Source of the DNA: Alphaproteobacteria bacterium
GTDB taxonomy: Bacteria; Pseudomonadota; Alphaproteobacteria; Rhodospirillales; Casp-alpha2
Direction: 5' to 3'
DNA: 64,000 bases
Assembly (NCBI GenBank): GCA_024279135.1
Contig: JAJRRU010000009.1
Coordinates: 1 to 64,000, forward strand
Positions 1-8,440 of this stretch are shown here, in pieces (within the stretch, counting starts at the first letter, position 1; every line of letters starts with the position of its first letter). The position numbers and the translations under genes were made by a program. The notes beneath the pieces were generated by a model that saw only the letters and a program-made list of their open reading frames with translations, was not told where the DNA came from and searched no databases.

Positions 1-275
1 CCATATTGTTGCTCGATGAGGCCACTTCGGCACTGGATACTGAATCCGAACGTCAGGTTCAGGCCGCCCTTGAACACCTTCTCAAAGGCCGGACCGCCCT
101 GGTTATCGCCCACCGGCTTTCCACGGTAGTCAATGCGGACCTGATCTATGTGATCGTCGATGGCCGGGTCGCCGAAAGTGGCGATCATGATAATCTGATA
201 GCCATGAAAGGCCATTATGCCAAGCTGTACGCCTTGCAATTTCGCAGCGAGGAACAGGAGACACCCGCCCCGTGA
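1..275 (+). CDS. msbA: MsbA-type lipid A / ABC exporter, ATPase C-terminus (partial)
   Basis: Only the last ~90 residues are in the window; the reading frame is open from the first bases. It starts in the Walker B region ([11 protein letters not shown], with the D-loop), followed by the switch histidine in IAHRLSTV, then [15 protein letters not shown] and a short tail. This is the C-terminal end of an ABC-type exporter nucleotide-binding domain. The ATPase part alone does not prove the substrate, but the next two genes act on lysophospholipid or lipid A, and msbA commonly sits beside them in alphaproteobacteria. I therefore infer lipid A / lipid flippase. The stop overlaps the GTG start of the next gene by four bases, which suggests translational coupling. 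Confidence 0.75.
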   Translation, partial: ILLLDEATSALDTESERQVQAALEHLLKGRTALVIAHRLSTVVNADLIYVIVDGRVAESGDHDNLIAMKGHYAKLYALQFRSEEQETPAP

Positions 276-1018
276 AACTGTCACGACGCATCATGTCCAG
301 CAGCGGTTTGCAGACAATGGTGTGCTGGTTGTGCTCGCTCTATATCCGTCTGGTTCACAAAACTGTTCGCTGGCAGGTGGTCAATGGTGACATTCCCCAG
401 CGGTTTTGGGATGACGGAAAACCCTTTATCGGTTGTTTGTGGCATGGCCGGTTTCTGCTCATGCCTTTTGTTTTTCACAACGACAGACCGTCACACGTGC
501 TGATCTCTAACCATTCCGATGGCCGCCTGATCGCCAAAGTAGCCCGCTATCTGGGCATTAATGCCATAACAGGTTCGACAAATCGGGGCGGCACGGCGGC
601 GTTAAAGACCATGGTTAAATACCTGAAGGCCGGTGAGTCCGTTGCCATCACCCCCGATGGCCCACGCGGTCCGCGTATGCGCGCCAGTCAGGGTGTGGTT
701 GCCCTGGCCAGATTATCGGGCATCCCGGTTGTTCCGGCCACATGCAGTACGTCCCGGCGCAAGGTGATCGGGTCATGGGATCGTTTTTTGCTCTGTCTGC
801 CCTTTGGACGCGGGGTTTATATGTGGGGGGAGCCGCTTGAAATTCCCCGTGATGCGGATGCCCAGATGCAGGAGGATTTCCGCCTGCGTATCGAAGACGC
901 CCTCAACGAACTGTGCACACAGGCCGATACCATGATGGGCCAGCCCGTCATCTCACCAGACGCACCGGAAGTTTCGGACGTACCGGACGTCCCCAAAATT
1001 AATCAGGGGGGCTCATGA
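272..1018 (+). CDS. DUF374 lysophospholipid acyltransferase-like protein
   Basis: A 248-residue protein of the DUF374 branch of the LPLAT superfamily, membrane-associated acyltransferases that probably modify lipid A or phospholipid. Visible features are an N-terminal hydrophobic segment, the family motif WHGRF near residue 58, the [13 protein letters not shown] block with the H-x-x-D-G core, and TPDGPRGPR in the substrate-binding region. The GTG start at 272 overlaps the MsbA-like stop, and the 3' end overlaps the LpxK-fusion start (ATGA), so the three genes look like one transcript. The C-terminal ~25 residues are a low-complexity Pro/Asp/Val tail that probably lies outside the fold. In many alphaproteobacteria waaA (kdtA) lies between this gene and lpxK; here it does not. 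The exact acyl acceptor is unknown. Confidence 0.85.
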   Translation: MKLSRRIMSSSGLQTMVCWLCSLYIRLVHKTVRWQVVNGDIPQRFWDDGKPFIGCLWHGRFLLMPFVFHNDRPSHVLISNHSDGRLIAKVARYLGINAITGSTNRGGTAALKTMVKYLKAGESVAITPDGPRGPRMRASQGVVALARLSGIPVVPATCSTSRRKVIGSWDRFLLCLPFGRGVYMWGEPLEIPRDADAQMQEDFRLRIEDALNELCTQADTMMGQPVISPDAPEVSDVPDVPKINQGGS

Positions 1019-2925
1019 AAGCGCCGGATTTCTGGCGGCACAACAGCTCTGGCCTTGCAGGGGTGATACTCGCCCCCCTGGGCCAGCTTTATGGACTGGG
1101 CAGTCGTCTGCGCCGGGTTGGTCATCGGGGTTGGAAATGCCCGGTTCCGGTTATATGCGTTGGCAATCTGGTCGCCGGTGGTGCAGGCAAGACCCCGGTC
1201 GTGCTTGACCTGGTGTCCCGCATGGCTAAATCCCCGGCCCATGTTCTGTCGCGCGGATATGGCGGGTCTGAACGCGGACCGCTCCGGGTCAATGTTGATA
1301 CACACACCGCCAGTCAGGTCGGCGATGAAGCCCTGCTTGGCGCCGCCATAACACCCACGTGGGTCTCCCGTGACCGCCAGGCCGGGTGTCGGGCCGCCTG
1401 TGCGGATGGCGCTGCGGCTATTATTCTCGATGACGGATTTCAGGACCCATCCGTACAAAAAGATTTATCGCTGGTTGTCGTCGATGGCGGGTATGGGTTT
1501 GGCAATGGTCGGATGATCCCCGCCGGCCCTTTGCGCGAGACTATCGAGTGTGGGCTGGGGCGGGCCGACGCCGTGGTTATGGTCGGTGAGGATACGGTGG
1601 ATGTAAGCCGCCACATTGGCGAGCATGTTACCGTCTTGCGCGCCCGGCTGGTACCTGTCGAGACCCGGGACTGGCAGCATGAAAAGGTCGTCGCCTTCGC
1701 CGGTATTGGCCGCCCGGAAAAATTCTTTCAAAGTCTGCGCGATCTGGGCTGCGAGATGTGTGAAACCCTGTCATTTGCCGATCATCATTCCTACAGTGCG
1801 GACGAACTGGATGATTTGAAAGCCCGTGCGCTAGCCTGCGGTGCTACATTGGTGACCACCACCAAGGATATGGTCCGCATTCCCGAAAAACACCGTTTGG
1901 GTATTGATGTGCTGGCGGTCCGTCTGGAATGGGAAGACCCGTCGCAGATCAAAGCCCTCATTAAGGTTTATATTAGTGGTTCGCGGCACGCCTCCTCCGC
2001 TGGTGTGCCAGCGCACGTTACATCAAACCTGCCAACCGTATCACCCGGCAAATGGTTGGTTTATGGCATCCAGGCAGTGTCGGCCTATCTGATGTTTCTG
2101 AGCATTCGTTTGTTGCCGCTCGCAGTTGCTTCGGGTTTTGGCGGCTGGCTGGGCCGCAGCGTTGGTCCGCATCTGCCCCATAGCAAACGGGCGCGGCGTA
2201 ATTTACAACAGGCATTTGCGGACAAATCACCCGCCGAGATCGAGACAATTATTCGTGCCATGTGGGATAATTTTGGCCGTGTGGTGTTCGAATTCCCCTT
2301 GCTGCATCGCTTGCGTTTCGGGGCACCCGGTGACGGCGATATAGATGTTGAAGTGCACGGCTGGCAGCATACGGAAGTCTTGCGCGATGATGGTAAACCG
2401 GGGATTTTTCTGTCCGGACATTTTGCCAATTGGGAACTGGCCGGACGCAGCGTTATGCTGCGTGGGCTGCCCTTGCACCTGATCTACCGGCTACCCAATA
2501 ATCCCCTGACCGTCAGGTTGTTGATGCACCGTAACCCGGGCCAGGGTGAAATGATTCCCAAGGGTGCACGAGGTGCCAGACGTGCCCTGAAATTGCTGAA
2601 AAACGGCGAACATCTGGGCATTATGGCCGATCAGAAGATGAACGACGGAATTGCTATTCCCTTTTTCGGTCGCGATGCCATGACCGCCCCGGCGCTGGCC
2701 CAGTTCGCCCTGCGTTTTAACTGTCCGGTGGTGCCGGTACGGGTTGAACGGATGGGTGGTGTGCGCTTCAAAGTTACCCACTATCCGCCGCTCATAGTGG
2801 AAAATACCGGTGATCGTCAGGCCGATATCCGGGCCTTTATGATCCAGACCAATCAGATGCTGGAAAACTGGGTGCGCGAGCGCCCCGAACAGTGGCTCTG
2901 GCTGCATAATCGCTGGCCGGGATGA
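1015..2925 (+). CDS. lpxK: Natural fusion: tetraacyldisaccharide 4'-kinase (LpxK) + lipid A acyltransferase (LpxL/HtrB type)
   Basis: One uninterrupted 636-residue frame carries two lipid A enzymes. Residues ~1-320 are LpxK: an N-terminal membrane-facing helix, the P-loop VGNLVAGGAGKTP at ~49-61, LSRGYGG, and DDGFQ near 145. LpxK phosphorylates the 4' position of the lipid A disaccharide at the inner membrane. A linker (~320-342, SGSRHASSAGVP...) joins it to residues ~343-636, which match Kdo2-lipid A lauroyl/myristoyl acyltransferases: a hydrophobic helix, SGHFANWE (H-x4-E catalytic motif, ~465), ADQKMNDG and the PVVPVRVER region. Each half has about the length of the free-standing enzyme. 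No internal stop is seen, and no overlap of two frames that would suggest separate genes. The late acyltransferase normally acts after Kdo addition, so the fusion joins two successive stages. The ATG overlaps the upstream stop. Confidence 0.9.
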   Translation: MKAPDFWRHNSSGLAGVILAPLGQLYGLGSRLRRVGHRGWKCPVPVICVGNLVAGGAGKTPVVLDLVSRMAKSPAHVLSRGYGGSERGPLRVNVDTHTASQVGDEALLGAAITPTWVSRDRQAGCRAACADGAAAIILDDGFQDPSVQKDLSLVVVDGGYGFGNGRMIPAGPLRETIECGLGRADAVVMVGEDTVDVSRHIGEHVTVLRARLVPVETRDWQHEKVVAFAGIGRPEKFFQSLRDLGCEMCETLSFADHHSYSADELDDLKARALACGATLVTTTKDMVRIPEKHRLGIDVLAVRLEWEDPSQIKALIKVYISGSRHASSAGVPAHVTSNLPTVSPGKWLVYGIQAVSAYLMFLSIRLLPLAVASGFGGWLGRSVGPHLPHSKRARRNLQQAFADKSPAEIETIIRAMWDNFGRVVFEFPLLHRLRFGAPGDGDIDVEVHGWQHTEVLRDDGKPGIFLSGHFANWELAGRSVMLRGLPLHLIYRLPNNPLTVRLLMHRNPGQGEMIPKGARGARRALKLLKNGEHLGIMADQKMNDGIAIPFFGRDAMTAPALAQFALRFNCPVVPVRVERMGGVRFKVTHYPPLIVENTGDRQADIRAFMIQTNQMLENWVRERPEQWLWLHNRWPG

Positions 2926-3035
2926 TAAATATGTGCCCAGGGCTGTCTCGATGGTTTGTCTTGTTGCAAGGTTTTGCAGGCACGTTATACTTATTGTTCC
3001 TATATATTACGTACAGTTGATAGAGGGGCGGTTTT

Positions 3036-3611
3036 ATGGTCGGAATTCAGCACGATGTTATCAGTGATTTACGCCGGGAACACAGGTATCTGACCCGGCT
3101 TTTTTCAGTACTTGAAGAACAAATGGCCGTCTTTAATAATGGCGAGACACCAGATTATGACCTTGTTTTCCAGGTCGTGGAGTTTCTTCTCGATTTCCCC
3201 TCACGTTGCCATCACCCAAAAGAAGATGTGCTTTACAGGATTTTGGCCGATAGCACCGCTAATTTACCCGCGGGCCTGACTAATCTCAGCCTCGAGCATG
3301 AAGAACTGGACAAATTGACCTCGCGGTTTTCTGACATGCTGGCGAGCGTACTCGGTGAAGCCGGGGTGGCCCGTGAAACGGTTATGAAGGAACTCGAAAG
3401 TTTTACCAGGTATCAACGCCGTCATATGCAGATGGAGGAAGCCTTCTTTTTCCCAGCCCTGGAGAGCGGGCTGAAGCCTGAGGACTGGGACGCGCTGGCC
3501 GAGCGGATTACTAATCCCGACGATCCTGTTTTTGGCTCCACGGCGGCTAAAAACTTTATCATCCAATGCGAAAGAATCGCCAGAACGGCTGATTTTGAGT
3601 TGGAAAACTAG
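3036..3611 (+). CDS. Hemerythrin HHE domain protein
   Basis: 191 residues. The four-helix HHE pattern is readable: an H in LRREHRYL (~15), CHHPKEDVLY (H-x3-E/D, ~55), LEHEELD (~88) and RRHMQMEEAFFFP (H-x4-E, ~134), ending in a short C-terminal extension. Such proteins bind a non-haem di-iron centre and sense or carry O2 or NO, or protect iron-sulfur enzymes. It sits 40 bases upstream of a GltD-like Fe-S flavoprotein and the oxygen-sensitive-type KorAB enzyme, all on the same strand, so a role in protecting or sensing for that pathway is a reasonable inference, not shown by sequence. Only about 110 bases separate it from the LpxK fusion gene. That gap has a weak promoter-like pair (TTGTTG at 2961 and TTATAC at 2985) that I do not list separately. 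Confidence 0.85.
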   Translation: MVGIQHDVISDLRREHRYLTRLFSVLEEQMAVFNNGETPDYDLVFQVVEFLLDFPSRCHHPKEDVLYRILADSTANLPAGLTNLSLEHEELDKLTSRFSDMLASVLGEAGVARETVMKELESFTRYQRRHMQMEEAFFFPALESGLKPEDWDALAERITNPDDPVFGSTAAKNFIIQCERIARTADFELEN

Positions 3612-3651
3612 GTAGCCTGAATTACAATCTTGATTAGATATTGGATATTGA

Positions 3652-5547
3652 ATGACTGGTGAAAAAAGTACTAAATTATATCTGCCGGAAAATGAGGATT
3701 TTTCCGGCACTCAGGCATTCGGTACACGTGTCGTCACCACGGTTCGCTATTCTACCGATCCGCGCGATGTGGGCTGGGTAAAGGAGAACATTCCCTGCCA
3801 GACCGCGTGCCCGGCAAGCACAAATATCCCGGCTTATATTCGAAGTATCGTCGAGAAACGCTATGGTCGTTCTTATGAACTCAACCGTATGGCAAATGTG
3901 CTGCCCGGTGTTTTGGGCCGTATTTGTTCCCGGCCTTGTGAAGATGTCTGCCGTCATGGCTGGCCGGGCAATGGTGAACCGGTCGCCATTTGTCATTTGA
4001 AACGGGTAGCCGCTGATTACAAGTCTCCGTCCCATCAAATTAATGAAAGCCTGTTTACACCGTCGGGCAAACGTCTGGCGGTTGTGGGGGCTGGCCCGGC
4101 CGGGATTGCGGCAGCCTATGATCTGACCACGCTGGGTCACAATGTGACCATCTATGAGCGGGAAAAAAATCCCGGCGGTATGTTGCGCTATGGCATTCCG
4201 GCGTTTCGCCTGCCGCGTGAAATTCTGAATGAGGAAATCCGCAATGCGGTTCGGCTCGGGGTAGATTTAAAAACCGGGGTCGCCGTTGGAACGGGCGAGA
4301 ACGATGTGTCCCTTAAATCCCTGCGTCAGGACTTCGATGCGGTTCTGTTGTCTTCCGGTTGCATGGCCCCGATTGAATTGCCCTTGCGCAAAAACGGTCT
4401 GGCCCAGGACGAAACCAGCGATATTGCCGGTGTAGAATACGGCCTTAATTTTCTGGTGGAGATGCATCGTGGCAAGACCAAGACCGTTGGTAAACGGGTA
4501 GCCGTTGTGGGGGCCGGGTTCACCGCCCTGGATTGTGCCCGCGTAGCTTGCCGTCTGGGCGCTGAAGAGGTCACCATTCACCTTCGCACCACCGAAGAGT
4601 ATATTCCGGTAACCAAGGAAGAACTTTTCGAATGCAAGCGTGAGAGTGTCAATATCCTTGGTCTGCGTACACCGGTTGAACTGCTGACCCATGAGGATGG
4701 ATCACTTCGGGGTGTTCGTTTTGTGCAAAACCGGCTTGGCGGCTGGCGGGCTAACGGGCGACGCCTGGCTATACCCATCGAAGGTTCGGAATTTGATATT
4801 GAATGCGATACCCTGTTGATTGCCATTGGCCAGAAAACCGTCAATGACTATCTGGATATGCCACTGGAGCTCGATCGGTGGAACTGTATCAAGATCAATC
4901 GCCAGGGTATGACCTCGCGCAAAGGGGTGTTTGCCGCGGGTGATTTTGTTGGCGGCCCGTCTACGGTTATTGAGGCCGTCGGCCATGGCCGCAAAATCGC
5001 TTTGAAAATGGACCGCTGGTTGATGGGTGGCGAACGCCGCAAGCAGGTAGTCAAGGTCGAGTCTGTGGGCGATCCACTGCGCGAACGGGCCTTTGACTTC
5101 ATCCCCTTGCAGGAAATGCCCACCACCCCCGTCAAGCAACGTTTCAACGATATGACAACAGAGGTTGAACAGGGTCTTGAACTGGACAAGGCCGAAGAAG
5201 AGGCCAAGCGGTGTTATTTGTGTTATCTGAAATATGAAATTGATGTGGATAACTGTATCTACTGTCGGGCTTGCATAGAGGTTGCCCCACGCGACTGTAT
5301 CAAGCTGGTTGAAGGCATTGATATCAACAAGGACGGCTCGTATGGCCTGTTACGCGAGACCAGCGAATGGGACAAGACAGGCGCAATCTGGGTTGATAAT
5401 AATGAATGTATCCGGTGTGGAGCCTGTTATATGGTTTGTCCGACGCGGTGCATTTCTATAACCAAAATGGAATTATTCTACCAGAACGTTGCGGAAAAGA
5501 ACCATGGCGTGCAGGAAGATCCCGTTATCAAAGGAGTTATGCCGTGA
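3652..5547 (+). CDS. GltD-like NAD(P)H oxidoreductase with C-terminal ferredoxin domain
   Basis: 631 residues. The N-terminal part has the cysteine-rich helical domain of glutamate synthase small-subunit-like proteins (CQTACPASTNIP ~45; CSRPCEDVC ~97), then two dinucleotide-binding motifs (VVGAGPAGIAAAYDL ~140; VVGAGFTALDCARVA ~285) and the FAD motif GVFAAGDFVGG (~425). The C-terminal ~80 residues form a ferredoxin-like module: CIYCRACIEVAP and CIRCGACYMVCP. In the first motif the usual fourth cysteine is alanine. The protein probably passes electrons between NAD(P)H and ferredoxin for the downstream KorAB 2-oxoacid:ferredoxin oxidoreductase. No GltB large subunit is nearby, so classical glutamate synthase is unlikely. 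The stop overlaps the GTG of the next gene. Confidence 0.85.
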   Translation: MTGEKSTKLYLPENEDFSGTQAFGTRVVTTVRYSTDPRDVGWVKENIPCQTACPASTNIPAYIRSIVEKRYGRSYELNRMANVLPGVLGRICSRPCEDVCRHGWPGNGEPVAICHLKRVAADYKSPSHQINESLFTPSGKRLAVVGAGPAGIAAAYDLTTLGHNVTIYEREKNPGGMLRYGIPAFRLPREILNEEIRNAVRLGVDLKTGVAVGTGENDVSLKSLRQDFDAVLLSSGCMAPIELPLRKNGLAQDETSDIAGVEYGLNFLVEMHRGKTKTVGKRVAVVGAGFTALDCARVACRLGAEEVTIHLRTTEEYIPVTKEELFECKRESVNILGLRTPVELLTHEDGSLRGVRFVQNRLGGWRANGRRLAIPIEGSEFDIECDTLLIAIGQKTVNDYLDMPLELDRWNCIKINRQGMTSRKGVFAAGDFVGGPSTVIEAVGHGRKIALKMDRWLMGGERRKQVVKVESVGDPLRERAFDFIPLQEMPTTPVKQRFNDMTTEVEQGLELDKAEEEAKRCYLCYLKYEIDVDNCIYCRACIEVAPRDCIKLVEGIDINKDGSYGLLRETSEWDKTGAIWVDNNECIRCGACYMVCPTRCISITKMELFYQNVAEKNHGVQEDPVIKGVMP

Positions 5548-6587
5548 AACAGTCCCGGCGGTATGCCATTATCGGTTCTGGCGCGGCTGGCACCGAAGCG
5601 GCCTGTCAATTGCGGAACCATGATCCCGATAGTGTGATCACGGTGGTCACCACCAGCAAGTTACAATTCATCGACCGATACGATCTGCCACGGGTTTTCG
5701 ATGGTGTGGATGACTGGCGGGAACTGCTCGTCCATCCCCCGGAATTTTACCATGACAATAAAATAACCGTTCGCCGCAATACCTGGGTATCCAGTGTGAA
5801 TACCCGCGAGAATAAACTGAACTTTCGCCACAAGGAGACAATGGTCTACGATAAATTGTTGGTGGCCAGTGGTGGCGGTGGCCACATACCGGAAGGTCTG
5901 CGCGAATTTTCTGCCTATCTGAATCCATTCACGACTTTTCAGAATGCAGTCCGGCTGCGTGACAGTTTGGGTAAACAAGGCAAGGTGGTCATGCTGGGTG
6001 GTGATATGGTCGGTCTTGACCTGGCGCGCTCCTTGACCGCGGCAGGTCACCAGGTGACGATATTTGCCAACGAAACCCTGTTCTGGCCCCATGAAATTAA
6101 ACAGGCGGATATTGCGCAGTATGTCAAAGCCCTGGAAGCCATGGGTATCAAGGTTGTGTTTGGCCGCAAGCCGGTCGCCGTTGAACAGATCAGCCGTCCC
6201 AGCAAGGGTACGAGCTATTCCCGGCGTCTGGTTTTTGAGAAGGGCAAGCCGGAGTTAGCCAATGCCATCATGCCGTTTTATGGTTTGATGCCTGCGCTGA
6301 ACTTCATGATGGGAACCGGTGTTGATATTGAACGTGGCCTGCTGGTTAACCCTCATTTGAAAACCACCAACGATAAAATCTGGGCCGCTGGTGATGTTTG
6401 CCAAATCTGGTCGCCGGAAGATAACCGGTACAATTTTTTCTATGGCTGGGCAAACGTCAAGAAGATGGGCCTGATCGCCGCTCATAATATGACCGGGGGC
6501 AGCACGGAAATGAAAACCAGCCAGACCAACAAATTAAAGATTACCAAAAACGGGGTGTTGCATTCACCCTATTGGGAGCATGACTGA
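5544..6587 (+). CDS. FAD-dependent pyridine nucleotide-disulphide oxidoreductase family protein
   Basis: 347 residues from a GTG at 5544. I chose this start because AAGGAG lies about seven bases upstream, it overlaps the preceding stop, and the Rossmann motif IIGSGAAGTEAACQL follows within ten residues. An upstream extension in the same frame would run through the preceding gene. A second nucleotide-binding motif (VVMLGGDMVGLDLARSL ~150) and the FAD-binding IWAAGDV (~288) place it with rubredoxin reductase / NirB-type flavoproteins. No redox-active CxxC is seen. It is the second flavoprotein in the operon and probably supplies or drains electrons for KorAB, possibly as ferredoxin or rubredoxin reductase. 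The ATG of korA overlaps its TGA. Confidence 0.8.
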   Translation: MKQSRRYAIIGSGAAGTEAACQLRNHDPDSVITVVTTSKLQFIDRYDLPRVFDGVDDWRELLVHPPEFYHDNKITVRRNTWVSSVNTRENKLNFRHKETMVYDKLLVASGGGGHIPEGLREFSAYLNPFTTFQNAVRLRDSLGKQGKVVMLGGDMVGLDLARSLTAAGHQVTIFANETLFWPHEIKQADIAQYVKALEAMGIKVVFGRKPVAVEQISRPSKGTSYSRRLVFEKGKPELANAIMPFYGLMPALNFMMGTGVDIERGLLVNPHLKTTNDKIWAAGDVCQIWSPEDNRYNFFYGWANVKKMGLIAAHNMTGGSTEMKTSQTNKLKITKNGVLHSPYWEHD

Positions 6588-8425
6588 TGGTTGCCAAGAC
6601 CGGAAAAAAGACTCTTAAGTCGCTGAGAAAACTGACTGATATGCAAATATCTTTTTGCGGATCTGCGGGTGATGGCACGATCGCTGCCGGTGATATTTTT
6701 AAACGCGCCATGGCAGCCGCCGGTTACCAGATCATAGCCTTTGATGTGTATCCACCGGAAATCAGGGGTTTCGGTAAATGTATTGCGCGGACCCGGGTGA
6801 CCTATGATCAGGTCTATTCGTTAAAGCCCGAATCCGATGTGTTGTTGTCACTGAATGATGCCCATGCCATCCCCCACGTCGGTGAGGTATGTGATTACGG
6901 TGCGGTTATTTACGACGATAGCCCGATTGCCAACATTGAAGAAGGGTGCCATATGTCGGCCCATCTTAAGCCAGCCCAGCTACCCTACGGCGTGTCTTTC
7001 CGCGAGATTTCCGAGCGTGCAACAAGCAGCGCGCGATCACGTAATATCGTAGCGGTCGGATTTATTGCCGGTCTATATGGTTTACCCCGCGAGGTCTTTC
7101 ATTCCACCATTGCGGCTAAATTTGCCAACAAGCCCCGTTCGGTCACTGAAATAAATCTGAAAGCTTTTGATCTGGGCTACGAGCAAGGCGTGGAAACCTT
7201 TAAGATCGATACTTGTTATTTCGCTCCGCCGCCCAAGCGCGACAAAAATACCAAAGTCCTGATGATGCATGGCAATGCGGCTGTGGCGCGGGGCTGTATC
7301 GATGCCGGGATTAAAAATTTCTTTGGATATCCCATTACACCGGCGACCTCGATCATGGAAATTCTGGCTACCGAGATGCCAAAACATGGTGGGCGTTTAT
7401 TACAGACCGAGGATGAAATATCTGCCATCGCGGGCATTATCGGTGCCGGGTTTGCCGGATCGCGGGCGGCCACATCAACGTCCGGGCCGGGTCTGGCATT
7501 GATGAGCGAGATGATGGGGTTTGGTGCCATGACCGAGGTGCCTTGCGTGATTTTTGTCTCTCAGCGCGGTGGCCCCAGTACGGGTATGCCGACTAAAACC
7601 GAACAGTCTGATTTAAACCTGGCGGTCCTTGGCGTTGCCGGCGATGCCCAGCGTATCGTCCTGGCCCCGACTAACGTGGAAGGCTGCTATAAATGTGCCG
7701 GCATGGCGTTTGAGCTTTCCGAGAAATTCCAGACCCCGGTTATCGTGCTGATCGATCTGTATTTATCCAACCGATATGAGGCAGTTACCCTGTCGCGTAA
7801 ATCCTTGTTTAAATCCGATAACTCAAAATGGGCTAAAAAACCCAGTAAGCGGGAACCCTTTAACCGCTATAAACTGACATCAGATTCCATTAGCCCACGC
7901 GCAATTCCAGGCCAGCAGGACTGCCAGCATGTCATCACCGGTCTGGAACACAACGAACAGGGACGGCCCAGCGATCAGCCCGAAATGCACGAAACCATGA
8001 GCCGCAAACGTCACATCAAGTTACAGGCCGCAATAGATTATCCAAACCTTGCCGCGTGCAAACGATTTGGCGATATGGGCAAGGTACGGATCGGGATACT
8101 GTCCTGGGGCTCGACCTTTGGCGAATGTCTGGAAGCCATGTTCACCACACGAAAACGGGGCATTACCTGTTCGGCCATGAAGGTGGTTATGCTATCCCCC
8201 CTGCCGGTCGATGCCATTGTCAAGTTTATGGCAGATTGCGACGAGGTGATCGTGGTTGAACTGAACTACGAGGGGCAATTTGCCAATCTTGTCATGGGGG
8301 CGGTTGGCCGACCGGTACACCGGCTGAACCGGGTAACCGGCATGCCAATGGCGGTCGATGAAATAATTGCTGCAATCTCGGACCTGACGGCTAATCCGTC
8401 AGCGGCCAGGACAGCGGCACAATAG
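6587..8425 (+). CDS. korA: 2-oxoacid:ferredoxin oxidoreductase, gamma-alpha fused subunit (KorA)
   Basis: 612 residues. Residues ~15-205 are the gamma (CoA-interacting) domain, with CGSAGDGTIAAGDI near the start and VYPPEIRG. Residues ~225 onward are the pyrimidine-binding alpha domain: MMHGNAAVARGCIDAG, YPITPATSIMEIL, EDEISAIAGIIGAGFAG, TSTSGPGLALMSE and SQRGGPSTGMPTKTEQSDL. This gamma-alpha order is typical of two-subunit KorAB / OorAB enzymes. With KorB it decarboxylates a 2-oxoacid (probably 2-oxoglutarate) with CoA and reduces ferredoxin; the family can also run in the reverse, carboxylating direction. The substrate is inferred from family architecture. korB follows after 15 bases. Confidence 0.9.
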   Translation: MVAKTGKKTLKSLRKLTDMQISFCGSAGDGTIAAGDIFKRAMAAAGYQIIAFDVYPPEIRGFGKCIARTRVTYDQVYSLKPESDVLLSLNDAHAIPHVGEVCDYGAVIYDDSPIANIEEGCHMSAHLKPAQLPYGVSFREISERATSSARSRNIVAVGFIAGLYGLPREVFHSTIAAKFANKPRSVTEINLKAFDLGYEQGVETFKIDTCYFAPPPKRDKNTKVLMMHGNAAVARGCIDAGIKNFFGYPITPATSIMEILATEMPKHGGRLLQTEDEISAIAGIIGAGFAGSRAATSTSGPGLALMSEMMGFGAMTEVPCVIFVSQRGGPSTGMPTKTEQSDLNLAVLGVAGDAQRIVLAPTNVEGCYKCAGMAFELSEKFQTPVIVLIDLYLSNRYEAVTLSRKSLFKSDNSKWAKKPSKREPFNRYKLTSDSISPRAIPGQQDCQHVITGLEHNEQGRPSDQPEMHETMSRKRHIKLQAAIDYPNLAACKRFGDMGKVRIGILSWGSTFGECLEAMFTTRKRGITCSAMKVVMLSPLPVDAIVKFMADCDEVIVVELNYEGQFANLVMGAVGRPVHRLNRVTGMPMAVDEIIAAISDLTANPSAARTAAQ

Positions 8426-8440
8426 AACGGGAAAAATGTT

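Noticed and set aside
2926-3035. Promoter for the hemerythrin gene
   Set aside because: TTGTTG-18-TTATAC is too weak to list as a feature; read-through from the lipid A genes is equally possible.
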